Shown here: positions 1-8,779 of the stretch, piece after piece
How positions within the stretch are numbered: the first letter of the stretch is position 1
How the letters are laid out: every line of letters starts with the position of its first letter
DNA from: Streptomyces sp. NBC_01235
GTDB taxonomy: Bacteria > Actinomycetota > Actinomycetes > Streptomycetales > Streptomycetaceae
DNA length: 64,000 nucleotides
Direction: 5' to 3'
Assembly (NCBI RefSeq): GCF_035989285.1
Contig: NZ_CP108513.1
Coordinates: 2,108,001-2,172,000 of the forward strand
Translations under genes and position numbers: made by a program
Notes under the pieces: model-generated
Databases searched by the model: none
What the model was told of the DNA's origin: nothing
Seen by the model: the letters and a program-made list of their open reading frames with translations, nothing else

Positions 1-813
1 GCCGCTGAGCACCACCTCGATACCCGCGTCCTTGAGCACCTCGTCGAACGGCCGTGGGAACTTCCCGTCCCGATCCCTGATCAGATAGCGAACCCGGCAG
101 CCGGCGTCCTCGAGGTCCATGACGAGATTCTTCGCAGCCTGGACCACCCAGGACGCGGTCGGGTTCGCGGTCGCGCCCAGGATCCGGATCCGGCGGCTCG
201 CGTGCTCGATCACGGCGAACACGTACAAGCGGGCCCCGGACAGAGTGACGGCCTCGAAGAAATCGCACGCCAGGAACGCGCCGGCCTGGGAGCGCAGGAA
301 GTCCTCCCAAGTGCAGGAGGCCCGCTCGGGCGCCGGGTCGACGTCGGCCTCCTTCAAGATTTCCCAGACCGTGGATGCTGCCACCTTCACCCCGAGTACG
401 AACAGCTCACCGTGCAGGCGCCGATAGCCCCAACTTGGATTTTCCCTGGCCAGGCGCAGCACCAGCGCCCGGATCGAGTGCACGGTGCGGGGCCGGCCTC
501 CGCGCTTCGGCCGGGACTGGGAAGCGTGTCGGCGGGCGATGACGTTGCGGTGCCAGCGCAGTACCGTGTCCGGCCGCACCAGCAGCCGCATCCGGCGCAG
601 CACTTCCCGTGGCAAGCCATGCAGGAGCGACGCCAAAAACGCCCGGTCGCTCGCGTGGAACCGGACCTGCTGCCCGTTCAGCTGCCGTTCCAGAACGCCG
701 ATCTGGTGGCGCAAGGCGAGGATCTCGACATCTTTCTCCCGGTCGCTCATCCGCAGCAGTCGCAGCATCGCGAACGCGTTCCTCACACCCAGGTACGCCA
801 GTCTCAGCAGCAC
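1..813 (-). CDS. IS3/IS481-type integrase-like transposase, 3' end outside window
   Basis: Reading leftwards from a GTG at 813-811 there are 271 open codons up to the window edge, so the stop lies outside. The N-terminus has a helical lead (LALRHQIGVLERQL), then RPDTVLRWHR typical of the HTH part, and ENPSWGYRRLHGEL, the usual linker before an rve-type integrase core. The core shows the first catalytic Asp in ACDFFEAVTLSG and the region before the second Asp in RYLIRDRDGKF. The final Glu is beyond the window. This family cuts and joins DNA for IS transposition. No terminal repeats can be seen, so I cannot tell whether the element is whole. An overlapping 183-codon frame on the same strand is a shadow. 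Confidence 0.8.
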   Translation of the reverse strand, partial: MLLRLAYLGVRNAFAMLRLLRMSDREKDVEILALRHQIGVLERQLNGQQVRFHASDRAFLASLLHGLPREVLRRMRLLVRPDTVLRWHRNVIARRHASQSRPKRGGRPRTVHSIRALVLRLARENPSWGYRRLHGELFVLGVKVAASTVWEILKEADVDPAPERASCTWEDFLRSQAGAFLACDFFEAVTLSGARLYVFAVIEHASRRIRILGATANPTASWVVQAAKNLVMDLEDAGCRVRYLIRDRDGKFPRPFDEVLKDAGIEVVLSG

Positions 814-1190
814 GACCGATCATCATGCCGCGCCAACCGGCGCCGCGCGATACCGGAGACTCGATCGGCCTCGGCCAACGCCCAAACCCGACCCCACCTG
901 CGTGGACGACGTATTCGGCAAGGGCACCGCTCGCAGTGCCGTACAGGCGCAGGTTCATACGTTCTCCACAGTGGATCGCGCGGTCTGGTCTGCCGGGGCC
1001 CGGGGTCCCGGCACGGAGGACGCGGCGAGGAAGGCGCTGAAGGCCCAGCGTCGTGAGGAGAACGAGCGGAACCGGCTGGCCAAGGAAGCGCGCCGAGGTG
1101 ACTCATCGGTACACGAACGAGACTCGCCGGGGACACCGATAAGGGGTCCTTGCAGAATGACCTTGTTGTGGCACGGTGGAGTTGGACGTG

Positions 1191-1342
1191 ATCCCGTGCT
1201 GTGTGGGGGTGACCACGACGCGGCGAAAGCCGTGGGAGGTCAGCGACGAGTTGTGGGCGGTGATCGAGCCGCTGCTGCCGAAGCATGAACGGCGTTTCCG
1301 GCACCCGGGGCGCAAGCGGATCGATGACCGCAAGACGCTGTA
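1191..1342 (+). pseudogene. IS5-family transposase, N-terminal fragment
   Basis: The frame reads TTRRKPWEVSDELWAVIEPLLP and then HPGRKRIDDRKTL, the characteristic opening of IS5-family transposases of Streptomyces. Homology stops abruptly at about 1342 and the frame runs on into unrelated codons. Only about 50 of roughly 270 residues remain, without any catalytic residue. It lies next to the truncated LacI gene, so this element may have taken part in the rearrangement there. Confidence 0.75.
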
Positions 1343-1386
1343 CGCCGAAACGAACGGCTTGCCGCTCGCCGGCCATTACCTGACCG

Positions 1387-2164
1387 TCACATGGAGGCGC
1401 GGACCACGATCCGGCCGCGCACCGGTGCCAGCCCTTCCGGGTCAAGGCCGAGGGCGGTCCGGGCGGCGATCCTGCCGAGGATCTCAGCGTCTATGTGGAT
1501 GGTGGTGAGCGCGGGCGTCGACAGGGAGCCGTGCTCGGTCTCGTCGAAGCCGATCACGGCGACGTCCTCAGGCACGCGCCGCCCGAGGTCGCGCAGAGCC
1601 GTCAGAGTACGCAGCGCGATGTCGTCGTCGAAGGCGGCGACGGCGGTCACCTCGGGGTGCGCCGCGAGGAACGCCTTGACGGCGGCCGCGCCGGCCTCCC
1701 GAGGCCGCGGCACGACGAAACGCTCCAGGGGCGGAAGCCCGAGGCGCCGGGCGGCCGCGTGGGAGAAGCCGAGGTGGGTCTCGGTCAGCGGGAAGTCGTG
1801 GTCGGGCATCGCCATCGCGATCAGGGTGTGGCCCCATTCTGCGAGGTAGCCGATCTGCAGGGCGGCGTTGGCGGCGAACCCGTTCTCCCAGTCCTCCTCG
1901 ATGGGTTCGTGTCCCCGCATGTAGACCTCGCCGAGCCTGAGCACGGCTCGCGGAGCGATGGCGTCGAGGATCTTCTGCGTGGCCTCGGGCGCCTCGTGCC
2001 CGTGGCGGACGAGGAGGACGTGGTCGTGTTCGGCCAGTTCCTCGTCCAGGCCCCGGACGTAGCTGCGGGAGAAGTTGCCCTCCATGCCGCGGTCTACGCG
2101 GAGCACGACGATGCGCGAAGCTCCCTCGCGCAGCGCGCGGGCGATCCCGTGCACGACGTCCGGC
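1387..2164 (-). pseudogene. LacI-family regulator lacking its DNA-binding domain
   Basis: The minus-strand frame carries a full LacI-type effector-binding core (ARALREGASRIVVLRVDRG..., AVAAFDDDIALRTLTALRDLG, DVAVIGFDETEHGSLSTPALTTI) ending normally in RIVVRASM. The helix-turn-helix that should precede it is absent: immediately upstream, within about 10 bases, is the stop codon of the alpha/beta-hydrolase gene, whose reading occupies the DNA where the HTH would be. There is no plausible start or Shine-Dalgarno sequence for an independent protein. I read this as a 5'-truncated relic joined to the operon end by deletion or recombination. An intact LacI gene at 13549 probably serves the operon. 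Confidence 0.75.
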
Positions 2165-2170
2165 CCGCTC

Positions 2171-2956
2171 CTACTCGGTGTCCGCCCATTCCCGGACGAG
2201 CCGCACGGTGGGCTCGGGTCGTTCCTCGTGCAGGTAGTGTCCGACGCCCGGCCAGTGATCCACACGCGAGCCCGTCACATGCAGAGTCGTCCGCTCCCAC
2301 TCCGCGGCCTCGGCCGATGTCCACACCGTCAGCGCCGGGCGGGTGCGGCAGCGCAGGTACGTCTCGCTGTGCGGGCGGACGCCGACCGCGTCCGGGTCGG
2401 TGTACATGCCGGCGTACGCCTGGGCTACGACGTGGTCCGGGGTGCCGAGCATGGTGCGGACGTGGGCGGTGCGCAGGCCGGGCGGGGCCTGGGCGGAGAA
2501 GGCCCCGGCGACGAAGTCCGCCGCCGCGCGGGACCCGCGCTCCCAGTACTCGGCCAACCGCCCCGGTATTCCGTCCACTTCGGCGCCTTGTGCGCCGTGG
2601 GCCGGGTCGAGAGCGAGGACCGACCGTACGAGATTCGGGTGCCGTACGGCGAGCAGGTTGACCACCTGGCCGCCCATGGAGTGGCCGACGGCCACCACCG
2701 GTCCGCTGCCGAGAGCCTCGACCAGCGCGGCCAGGTCGTCCGCCATCTCCGGCGGTGTGTTGCCCTGTCCCGGTACTTCGGAGCGGCCGTGGCCGCGCAG
2801 GTCGGGGACGATCACGCGGAACCGGTCGGCCAGGGACTCGGCGTGCACCGACCATTCACGGCCGTCGCCGCCCCAGCCGTGCACCAGCAGCAGGGCAGGG
2901 GCGTCGGCGGGCCCAAGGCTTGTGCAGAACAAGCGGATGCGGCCGAGGTCGATCAC
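2171..2956 (-). CDS. alpha/beta-fold hydrolase
   Basis: 261 residues from a GTG that overlaps the stop of the GH43 gene by GTGA, so the two are translationally coupled. Visible are the oxyanion strand (LLLVHGWGGDGREW, about residues 22-35), the nucleophile elbow GHSMGG (Ser93), and a C-terminal GVGHYLHEERP supplying the catalytic His. The fold is that of small cytoplasmic esterases, lactonases and haloperoxidase-like enzymes; no signal peptide is seen. As last gene of a polysaccharide operon it may remove ester groups from imported oligosaccharides or open a sugar lactone, but the substrate is not readable. A much longer frame extending upstream through the GH43 gene is a shadow. Confidence 0.85.
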   Translation of the reverse strand: MIDLGRIRLFCTSLGPADAPALLLVHGWGGDGREWSVHAESLADRFRVIVPDLRGHGRSEVPGQGNTPPEMADDLAALVEALGSGPVVAVGHSMGGQVVNLLAVRHPNLVRSVLALDPAHGAQGAEVDGIPGRLAEYWERGSRAAADFVAGAFSAQAPPGLRTAHVRTMLGTPDHVVAQAYAGMYTDPDAVGVRPHSETYLRCRTRPALTVWTSAEAAEWERTTLHVTGSRVDHWPGVGHYLHEERPEPTVRLVREWADTE

Positions 2957-4554
2957 GCGTGGACCTCCCGGTAGGTGGCGTACGCGAAGTCCGCGTGCAC
3001 GCCGGAGCCGTCCAGATCCTGCGCCCACAGGCCCAGCATCGCGCCGGTGAAGCCGAGGACGCGCAACTGCCCGTCGTGGAACTCGTCCGCGTGCTCGTCC
3101 GACAGGACGGTGGCGTCGAGGTCGAGCGGCAGCGTGTGCGGGCCGGTCTCGTCGGCGTCGTGGTCGCGGTCGTAGGAGAAGCGCAGGGCCGGGCCGTCCA
3201 GGTTGGCGCGCAGCAGGAGCGGGAGGCCGGGGCGGAGCGGGATTCGTACCGGGTGCGCGGTGAGGGCTCCGGCCTCGCAGCTCAGGGCGGTCAGCACCGG
3301 CGTGCCGTCGTCCTCGGCCGTCACGTACAGGTAGTGCCAGTTGCGGGTGTTGTAGTACGCGGTCAGTCCGGCCAGGTGGTCGGGGGTACGGGGGGCGAAC
3401 GTCAGCAGGGTCTCGAAAGTGCAGCGGGGCGCGGTGACCCGGCGGGCGGCCAGGCTGGGGGCGCGGCGGCCGACCGGTGACTGGCCGCCGTGCAGGCGCA
3501 GGCGTCCCGGTGCGGGCTCGATCCAGTCGGCGGCGGGCGGGCGGCGCAGGGTGGACCACTGCGGTCCGAGGGTCGCGAAGTCGTCGGTGGCGGGCTCCGG
3601 CGGCACGGGAGCGGCGGGGAGCGCGGGTGCGGGCACGGTGACGGCGGGCACGCCGCCCGCGATCCGCGGCCAGCCGTCCTCGGTCCAGGCGACCGGCTGC
3701 AGCGCGGTCTCCCGGCCCAGCACGCACCGGCCGCGCTCGGAGTAGGGGCGGGCGGTGATGTGGGCGGCGTACCACTCCCCCGCCGACGTCTCGACCAGCG
3801 AGCAGTGGCCGGCCTTCTGCAGGTCCAGGGACGGGTCATGACGCGACGTCAGGAGTGGTCCGGCCGGGTCGGGTTCGTACGGGCCGAACAGGTCGCGGGA
3901 GCGGGCCACGGCCGCTCCGTGCTCGTATCCGGTACCGCCCTCGGCGTGCACGAGGTAGTACCAGCCGTCCTTCTTGTACAGGTGCGGGCCTTCGGCGACC
4001 CCCGCCGCGGTGCCGACGGAGATCGTCCTCGACTCGCCCAGCAGGGTCCGCGTCTTGCGGTCGTACTCCTGCAGTTCGATCCCGGCGAACGACTCCCGCT
4101 GCGGACGCCAGTCGAAGCGCATGTTCAGCAGCCAGCTGCGGCCGTCCCCGGCATCGTCGTCGTGGAAGAGGGAGACGTCGAAGCCCCGGCCGTGCAGTGG
4201 CACCGGGTCCGACCAGGGACCCTCGATCGACGGAGCGGTGGTCACGTAGTTGGGCAGGTCCTTCCAACCCTCGGCGTAGGTGTCGACGACGGTGAAGACG
4301 AGGTGGAACAGGCCGTCGGCGTACGACAGGCCGGGCGCCCAGATGCCTCCCGAGTCCGGCACTCCGGTCAGGTCGAGCAGCCGCCTGCTGTCCAGCACCC
4401 CGCCCAGCGCACGCCAGTTGACCAGGTCCCGGGAGTGGTGGAGGCGTACTCCGGGGTACCACTCGAAGGTCGAGGTGGCGAGGTAGTGGTCGTCGCCGAC
4501 GCGCAGGATCACGGGGTCGGGTTCGAAGCCGCGCAGGACGGGGTTGTGGATCAC
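2953..4554 (-). CDS. GH43 family beta-xylosidase / arabinofuranosidase-type glycosidase
   Basis: 533 residues from GTG at 4554, 19 bases after the preceding stop; this start gives the usual VIHNPVLRGFEPDP opening of GH43 beta-xylosidases, and the total length equals that subfamily. The three expected acids are present: Asp13 in FEPDP (base), Asp126 in GFDVSLF (pKa modulator), Glu188 in AEGPHLYK (acid). QKAGHCSLVET and the C-terminal beta-sandwich (about residues 340-533, with YYNTRNWHYLYVT) also match. No signal peptide, so it probably cleaves xylo- or arabino-oligosaccharides in the cytoplasm after import by the operon's ABC transporter. Its own stop overlaps the hydrolase start. A longer upstream extension of the frame is not coding. 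Confidence 0.9.
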   Translation of the reverse strand: MIHNPVLRGFEPDPVILRVGDDHYLATSTFEWYPGVRLHHSRDLVNWRALGGVLDSRRLLDLTGVPDSGGIWAPGLSYADGLFHLVFTVVDTYAEGWKDLPNYVTTAPSIEGPWSDPVPLHGRGFDVSLFHDDDAGDGRSWLLNMRFDWRPQRESFAGIELQEYDRKTRTLLGESRTISVGTAAGVAEGPHLYKKDGWYYLVHAEGGTGYEHGAAVARSRDLFGPYEPDPAGPLLTSRHDPSLDLQKAGHCSLVETSAGEWYAAHITARPYSERGRCVLGRETALQPVAWTEDGWPRIAGGVPAVTVPAPALPAAPVPPEPATDDFATLGPQWSTLRRPPAADWIEPAPGRLRLHGGQSPVGRRAPSLAARRVTAPRCTFETLLTFAPRTPDHLAGLTAYYNTRNWHYLYVTAEDDGTPVLTALSCEAGALTAHPVRIPLRPGLPLLLRANLDGPALRFSYDRDHDADETGPHTLPLDLDATVLSDEHADEFHDGQLRVLGFTGAMLGLWAQDLDGSGVHADFAYATYREVHA

Positions 4555-4573
4555 GTGGGGTCCGTTCGGGGAC

Positions 4574-5755
4574 TCAGAGGGAGAACAGGAGGGTGCCGAA
4601 GCCCGGGTGGTCGCACTGGAAGGGGGCGCCCTCCGGGCGTAGTCGGGCCGCCACCTGGGCGGTGTAGGGGGCCGACTTGCCGGCCCGCTTGACGTAGTGG
4701 TTGTACGCCATCTCGTAGATGGGGCGGAACGTGCCGCGCCCGTCGGTGGATATGGCCGACCAGTGCCAGTTGCAGCGGCCGAACGTGGCATCGTACGGGA
4801 CGCTGTTGCCGAGGTTGTACTTCGCCGTGTACTCGAAGCCCGACAGCAGCAGTGAACTCGAAGCCCCGTACATGTCGAGGCCCTGGACGCGCCCGGTCTC
4901 GCAGATCTCGGCGAGCGAACCCAGGATCAGCTGGGTGTGGGCCTGGTCGCGGCCGGACTCGCAGCACTGGCCGGTGCCGGACTGGATGAGCTTGGTCAGG
5001 CCGCAGCAGCTGTGGGTGTAGAAGGCGTTGTAGGCGTCGTTGAAGAGGGTGAGGTTGTTGCAGGCCACGGCGATCTGGAACATGCCCTTGAGGCCCATGA
5101 GGCCGTAGCCGCCGTCGCCGTAGACGTTGATGAGCGGCACGAAGATGTTCTCGAACATCGCGACGGTGGCGTCGAGTTCGGACTGGGTCCAGCTGCCCGA
5201 TGGGCCGGTGTAGTGCATGATCTCGACGGCCGCAGCAAGCTTTGCGCCGTAGATGCCGGCGGCGAGTTCGGCGTCGGCGCCGTTGATCTCCTGAAGCGCG
5301 TTCGTCCAGGACTTGATGATCTCCAGGGCCTTGTCGGCGTGCGCCCTGTCGCCGGTGATGTACCACATGAGGGCGTTCTGGTATGCGGCGTTGCAGTCGT
5401 ACCAGAGTTCCGCGTTGCCGTTCTCGGGGCTGGTGCCGCGGGTGACGGTGGCCCTGCCGCCCGCGACGACGTAGGAGGACTTGGAGAAGAAGTCGGTGGC
5501 GAAGACGTTGTAGCCGTCGGTCCAGGGGGACGTGCCCGCCGCGACCTTGCTGCGCATGTGGTCGAGGTCGGCGCGGCTGTGCAGTACGCCGGGGTGGGTC
5601 AGCGCGGTCAGGCCGGAGGTGACGGCGGCGGCCTGGCCGGCACCCGCCAGGGCGCCGGCGCCCGCGAGGCCGGCCGCGCCGGCTCCGACGGCGGTGAGCT
5701 TGAGAAAGCGGCGGCGGTTGGGAGGGGTGGCGGGGTCGGACTGCGGCTCGTTCAC
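4574..5755 (-). CDS. Tat-exported alginate-lyase-family protein
   Basis: 393 residues from GTG at 5755, preceded by a purine-rich ribosome site (GAGAGAGGA). The N-terminus has a twin-arginine signal NRRRFLKLTAVGAG followed by an Ala/Gly-rich hydrophobic stretch, so export by the Tat pathway is expected. The mature part begins THPGVLHSRADLDHMRSKV, a common opening of alginate-lyase-type (PF05426-like) alpha/alpha-toroid proteins, and contains NAALMWYITGD-like helices and a Cys-rich HSCCGL segment. Known relatives eliminate uronate-containing polymers; the true polymer here is unknown. It follows the large exported protein in the same operon and precedes GH43, fitting extracellular depolymerisation before uptake. 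Confidence 0.75.
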   Translation of the reverse strand: MNEPQSDPATPPNRRRFLKLTAVGAGAAGLAGAGALAGAGQAAAVTSGLTALTHPGVLHSRADLDHMRSKVAAGTSPWTDGYNVFATDFFSKSSYVVAGGRATVTRGTSPENGNAELWYDCNAAYQNALMWYITGDRAHADKALEIIKSWTNALQEINGADAELAAGIYGAKLAAAVEIMHYTGPSGSWTQSELDATVAMFENIFVPLINVYGDGGYGLMGLKGMFQIAVACNNLTLFNDAYNAFYTHSCCGLTKLIQSGTGQCCESGRDQAHTQLILGSLAEICETGRVQGLDMYGASSSLLLSGFEYTAKYNLGNSVPYDATFGRCNWHWSAISTDGRGTFRPIYEMAYNHYVKRAGKSAPYTAQVAARLRPEGAPFQCDHPGFGTLLFSL

Positions 5756-5847
5756 GGGATGGTCCTCTCTCTCACTCGACGTTGAGTGGTCAGGAGTGTG
5801 GGCGGTCCGGTGCGGTCCCCCGTTCCGCACCGGACCGGGAAGCTGCG

Positions 5848-8769
5848 TCAGCCTCGGTACAGCACCAGGCTGCTGCGCGGGCCGAGCTGCGGGCGGTGGT
5901 CGGCGCCCACGGTTTTGCCGGTGACGAGGTCGCGGGCGGGGCCGAAGTCCAGGCGCGCGGGGAGGGTGAAGACCTTGTCCGTGCTGGTGTTCATGGCGAC
6001 GAGGTAGTCCCCGTACTCGCAAAGAAAGAACGGCGCGCGGCCCACCAGCATGGTCTCGACGCCGTCGAAGTGGACGCCGAGGGTGGGGTCGGGGACGTCG
6101 TCGGGGACGGGGGCGAGGTGGTAGACGTCGCCGGCGAGGGCCTGGTGGAGGGTGTCGCCGGGCGGCGGGAAGCCGCCCGGCGGAATGTGGGCGGCACCGG
6201 GATCGTTGATGGCGTAGTCCCACAGGACCCAGTCGCGGGCGGTGAAGGTGTCGCCGGTGGTGCCCGCGGTGCACTGGCGAATGGTGGCCGAGCGCTGGTC
6301 GGTGGGGGTGAGGTGGTGGATGCGAGCGTAGTTGTTCACGCCCTGCCGCGCCCGCCAGTAGAGGGAGGCGAACAGCAGCTCCTGGCCGTTCTTGACGGCA
6401 AGGCACCCGTTCTCCTCGTCCGTGACGACGAAGTCGGGCCGGTCCCAGCCGGTCGGGATCCGGCCTGGCCGCGAGGCCAGGGCCTGGAACTCCGGCCAGT
6501 CGCGGGAGAGGAAGCGCAGGGCGTTGAGGCCGACGCGGGTCCAGGTGTGGGTGGCCTGGAGGTTCAGCTGGGGGTAGAGCTGGCCGTCGGCGATCATCTC
6601 CTGGGTCCAGCCGACGATGTCGGGGTCCTTGAAGACGGCGGCCGTCATGACGGGGTTGGAGTCCCAGGCGGTGCGGGAGGCGTACGCGATCTCGCCGGGG
6701 TAGACCTCGTTGCGCCAGCCGATCACCGTCTCGATGCGGGAGATGCGGCAGCCGTCCTCGTCGACGTCGATCACCCGGAACGCGCCGCGCGCCTTGGTCA
6801 TCTTCACCATCTGCTCGCGCAGTTCGGGCGCCTCCTGGCCGCCGTACCCGCGCGTGACCGACTCGTACATCATCACGAGCCAGTCCATGACCTCGCCGTA
6901 GTTGCCGACGTAGCCGAGTTCGCGGGTCAGGCCAGCCCTCGTCACCTGGTAGTAGCTCTCGCCGAGCGGCTTGGTCGGGTTGCCGTCCGCGTCCTCCGGG
7001 CCGAGGTAGGGCTTCATGCCGATCGACTGGTACAAGTAGTCGCGGGCCTTGTCCTCGGACAGGGCGAGGTCGGGGGCGAGGAGCTTCAGGCCGCGGTTGG
7101 CCTGGTAGAGGCCGATGGCGCAGATCTGCGACTGGTTGCTGTAGTGCGGGAAGTGCTGCCGCCAGTAGTCGCGGCTGGACTTGAGCATGTCGATGTACGC
7201 GTCCTTGCGCACCGGCGGCACGGGGGTGGTGGTCTCGGCGGGGGCGACGAGGGTGACGTCGTCGAACCAGGCGGTGCCCGGGCCGGTCAGGCGCAGGTGC
7301 ATCTCCATCTGGGTGGCGCCGGCCGGGGTGGCCAGGTCGATCGACACGTACTCCCAGTCGTGGGTGCCGTTGCTCGCGTAGACCTTGTGGTCGCTGCCGA
7401 CGAGTGTCCCGTTGGAGTCGAAGAACAGCGGGTCGATGTGGGCGCCGAGGCCGGTGGCGCCATCCGTCCTGATCCACGCGCCATAGGTGTACGTGCCTGG
7501 GCCGACCCGCGTCTTCGGGGCGGAGTAGACGTAGCTGTAGCCGCTCGTACCGGTGGCCTGGAGTCTGAGGGAGGAGGTGCCGGAGCGGCAGACCGTGGTG
7601 TCACGGGCCCACGTTCCGCTGGGCGCCCAGCCGGGCTTCTGCCAGCCGGTGGGAGTGTCGCCGCCCGACTCGAAGCCGGGGTTGGCGATGGCGTACGGCG
7701 ATCCGGTCACCTGGGTGCCGAGGCCGTCGCCGACGTGCTCCCAGAGCAGGGCCAGCACCAGCCCGACCCGGCCGAAGCCCTGCCACTGCTGGTCGGAGCC
7801 GGTGAGGACGGTCGCGTCGGCCTTCCACGCCATGTACCGGCCGTCGATGGCCTGAAGCACCCGCTCGACCGCCCGCGGGTCCTGGTAGGCGGGGCTTGCG
7901 GACCACAGACAGCCCTCGGCCAGCGACTGCATGGCCCAGCCGTCCATGGCGGCCGGTGTCGCGGTGGTCAGGAGGTCCGTCTGGTCCTTCTGCACCCGCG
8001 CCTTGACGGCGTCCAGGATCTCCTCGCCGCCGGTGCGGGCCTTCGGGGCGGGCGCGGGGCCCTGGACCTCGCCCTTGGGCGGGGCGAAGCAGGGGTCTGT
8101 GTGGGTGTACAGGCGGTAGATGCCGCGCGAGGGCGTGGTCATGGTCCGGTACAGCTGCCTCGCGTCCTGACCGTAGGACCAGATGCGCCCCATCGCGCGG
8201 ATCTCCAGCGTCACCTTGCCCTTGCCGGCGGTCATCTTCTCCGGCAGCGGCAGCGTGTGGAAGAAGAAGCGGCCCGGGGTGCGCGGGGCGGTGTCGAGGA
8301 TGTCGAGGCTGTCGACGGCGCCCTGGTCCTCGTAGCCGACCTGCTTGCCCTCGCAGAAGAGCTGCAGCCGCCACATGTTGGTGCCGGACGCGGCCTCTTC
8401 GGAGGTGTCGTCGTGATCGTCGCCCCAGAGGCGGACGGTGACGTACGTGGTGCCGGTCGGGCGGACGGCGACCTCGAACTTCAGGGTGCCGCCCCAGAAC
8501 GATGCTGGGCTGGTCGGGTTGAGGACGCGGGCGCTCTGGCCGAGGCCGCCGGTGACCGTGTCGGAGAGGGTGGCGGTGAGAGCGTGCGCGGCCTCGGAGT
8601 CCGCGTCGCCGAAGACGACGACGTCGAGCGGGGCGGGCCCTCGCGTGCCTGCGCTTTCCGCCTCGGCGGCGGTGGCCGGCACGGCCGTCGGCAGGCCGAT
8701 GACGGCCGCGGCGACGCCGGTCGCACCGGCGTACTTCAGCACGTCACGTCTTCTGGGTGCGTTGGGCAC
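5848..8769 (-). CDS. large Tat-exported toroid-type protein with inserted carbohydrate-binding-like module
   Basis: 973 residues from GTG at 8769 with AAGGA upstream. The N-terminus carries RRRDVLKYAGATG plus a hydrophobic run, a Tat-like signal ending about residue 35. Residues about 45-220 are beta-rich (FWGGTLKFEVAV, TTYVTVRLWGDD). Helices start about 245; residues about 360-510 form a CBM4/9-like sandwich (NPGFESGGDTPTGW, GTSSLRLQ, WFDDVTLV); helical repeats resume at 525 (SSRDYWRQHFPHYSNQ, GLYQANRGLKLL) to about 800, with a beta C-terminus. This layout resembles polysaccharide lyases of the heparinase/alginate type, but I recognise no family signature. Role inferred from neighbours: attack on an extracellular glycan. 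Confidence 0.65.
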   Translation of the reverse strand: MPNAPRRRDVLKYAGATGVAAAVIGLPTAVPATAAEAESAGTRGPAPLDVVVFGDADSEAAHALTATLSDTVTGGLGQSARVLNPTSPASFWGGTLKFEVAVRPTGTTYVTVRLWGDDHDDTSEEAASGTNMWRLQLFCEGKQVGYEDQGAVDSLDILDTAPRTPGRFFFHTLPLPEKMTAGKGKVTLEIRAMGRIWSYGQDARQLYRTMTTPSRGIYRLYTHTDPCFAPPKGEVQGPAPAPKARTGGEEILDAVKARVQKDQTDLLTTATPAAMDGWAMQSLAEGCLWSASPAYQDPRAVERVLQAIDGRYMAWKADATVLTGSDQQWQGFGRVGLVLALLWEHVGDGLGTQVTGSPYAIANPGFESGGDTPTGWQKPGWAPSGTWARDTTVCRSGTSSLRLQATGTSGYSYVYSAPKTRVGPGTYTYGAWIRTDGATGLGAHIDPLFFDSNGTLVGSDHKVYASNGTHDWEYVSIDLATPAGATQMEMHLRLTGPGTAWFDDVTLVAPAETTTPVPPVRKDAYIDMLKSSRDYWRQHFPHYSNQSQICAIGLYQANRGLKLLAPDLALSEDKARDYLYQSIGMKPYLGPEDADGNPTKPLGESYYQVTRAGLTRELGYVGNYGEVMDWLVMMYESVTRGYGGQEAPELREQMVKMTKARGAFRVIDVDEDGCRISRIETVIGWRNEVYPGEIAYASRTAWDSNPVMTAAVFKDPDIVGWTQEMIADGQLYPQLNLQATHTWTRVGLNALRFLSRDWPEFQALASRPGRIPTGWDRPDFVVTDEENGCLAVKNGQELLFASLYWRARQGVNNYARIHHLTPTDQRSATIRQCTAGTTGDTFTARDWVLWDYAINDPGAAHIPPGGFPPPGDTLHQALAGDVYHLAPVPDDVPDPTLGVHFDGVETMLVGRAPFFLCEYGDYLVAMNTSTDKVFTLPARLDFGPARDLVTGKTVGADHRPQLGPRSSLVLYRG

Positions 8770-8779
8770 GGCTGATCCT

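Noticed and set aside
965..1100. Charged frame containing AARKALKAQRREENERNRLAKEARRG
   Set aside because: It looks like coiled coil but has no start, no neighbour and no recognisable family; too short to claim.
5782..8775. 997-codon plus-strand frame opposite the exported toroid-type protein
   Set aside because: A shadow of a real gene in G+C-rich DNA: biased composition and no domain, while the minus frame has a Tat signal and domain structure.
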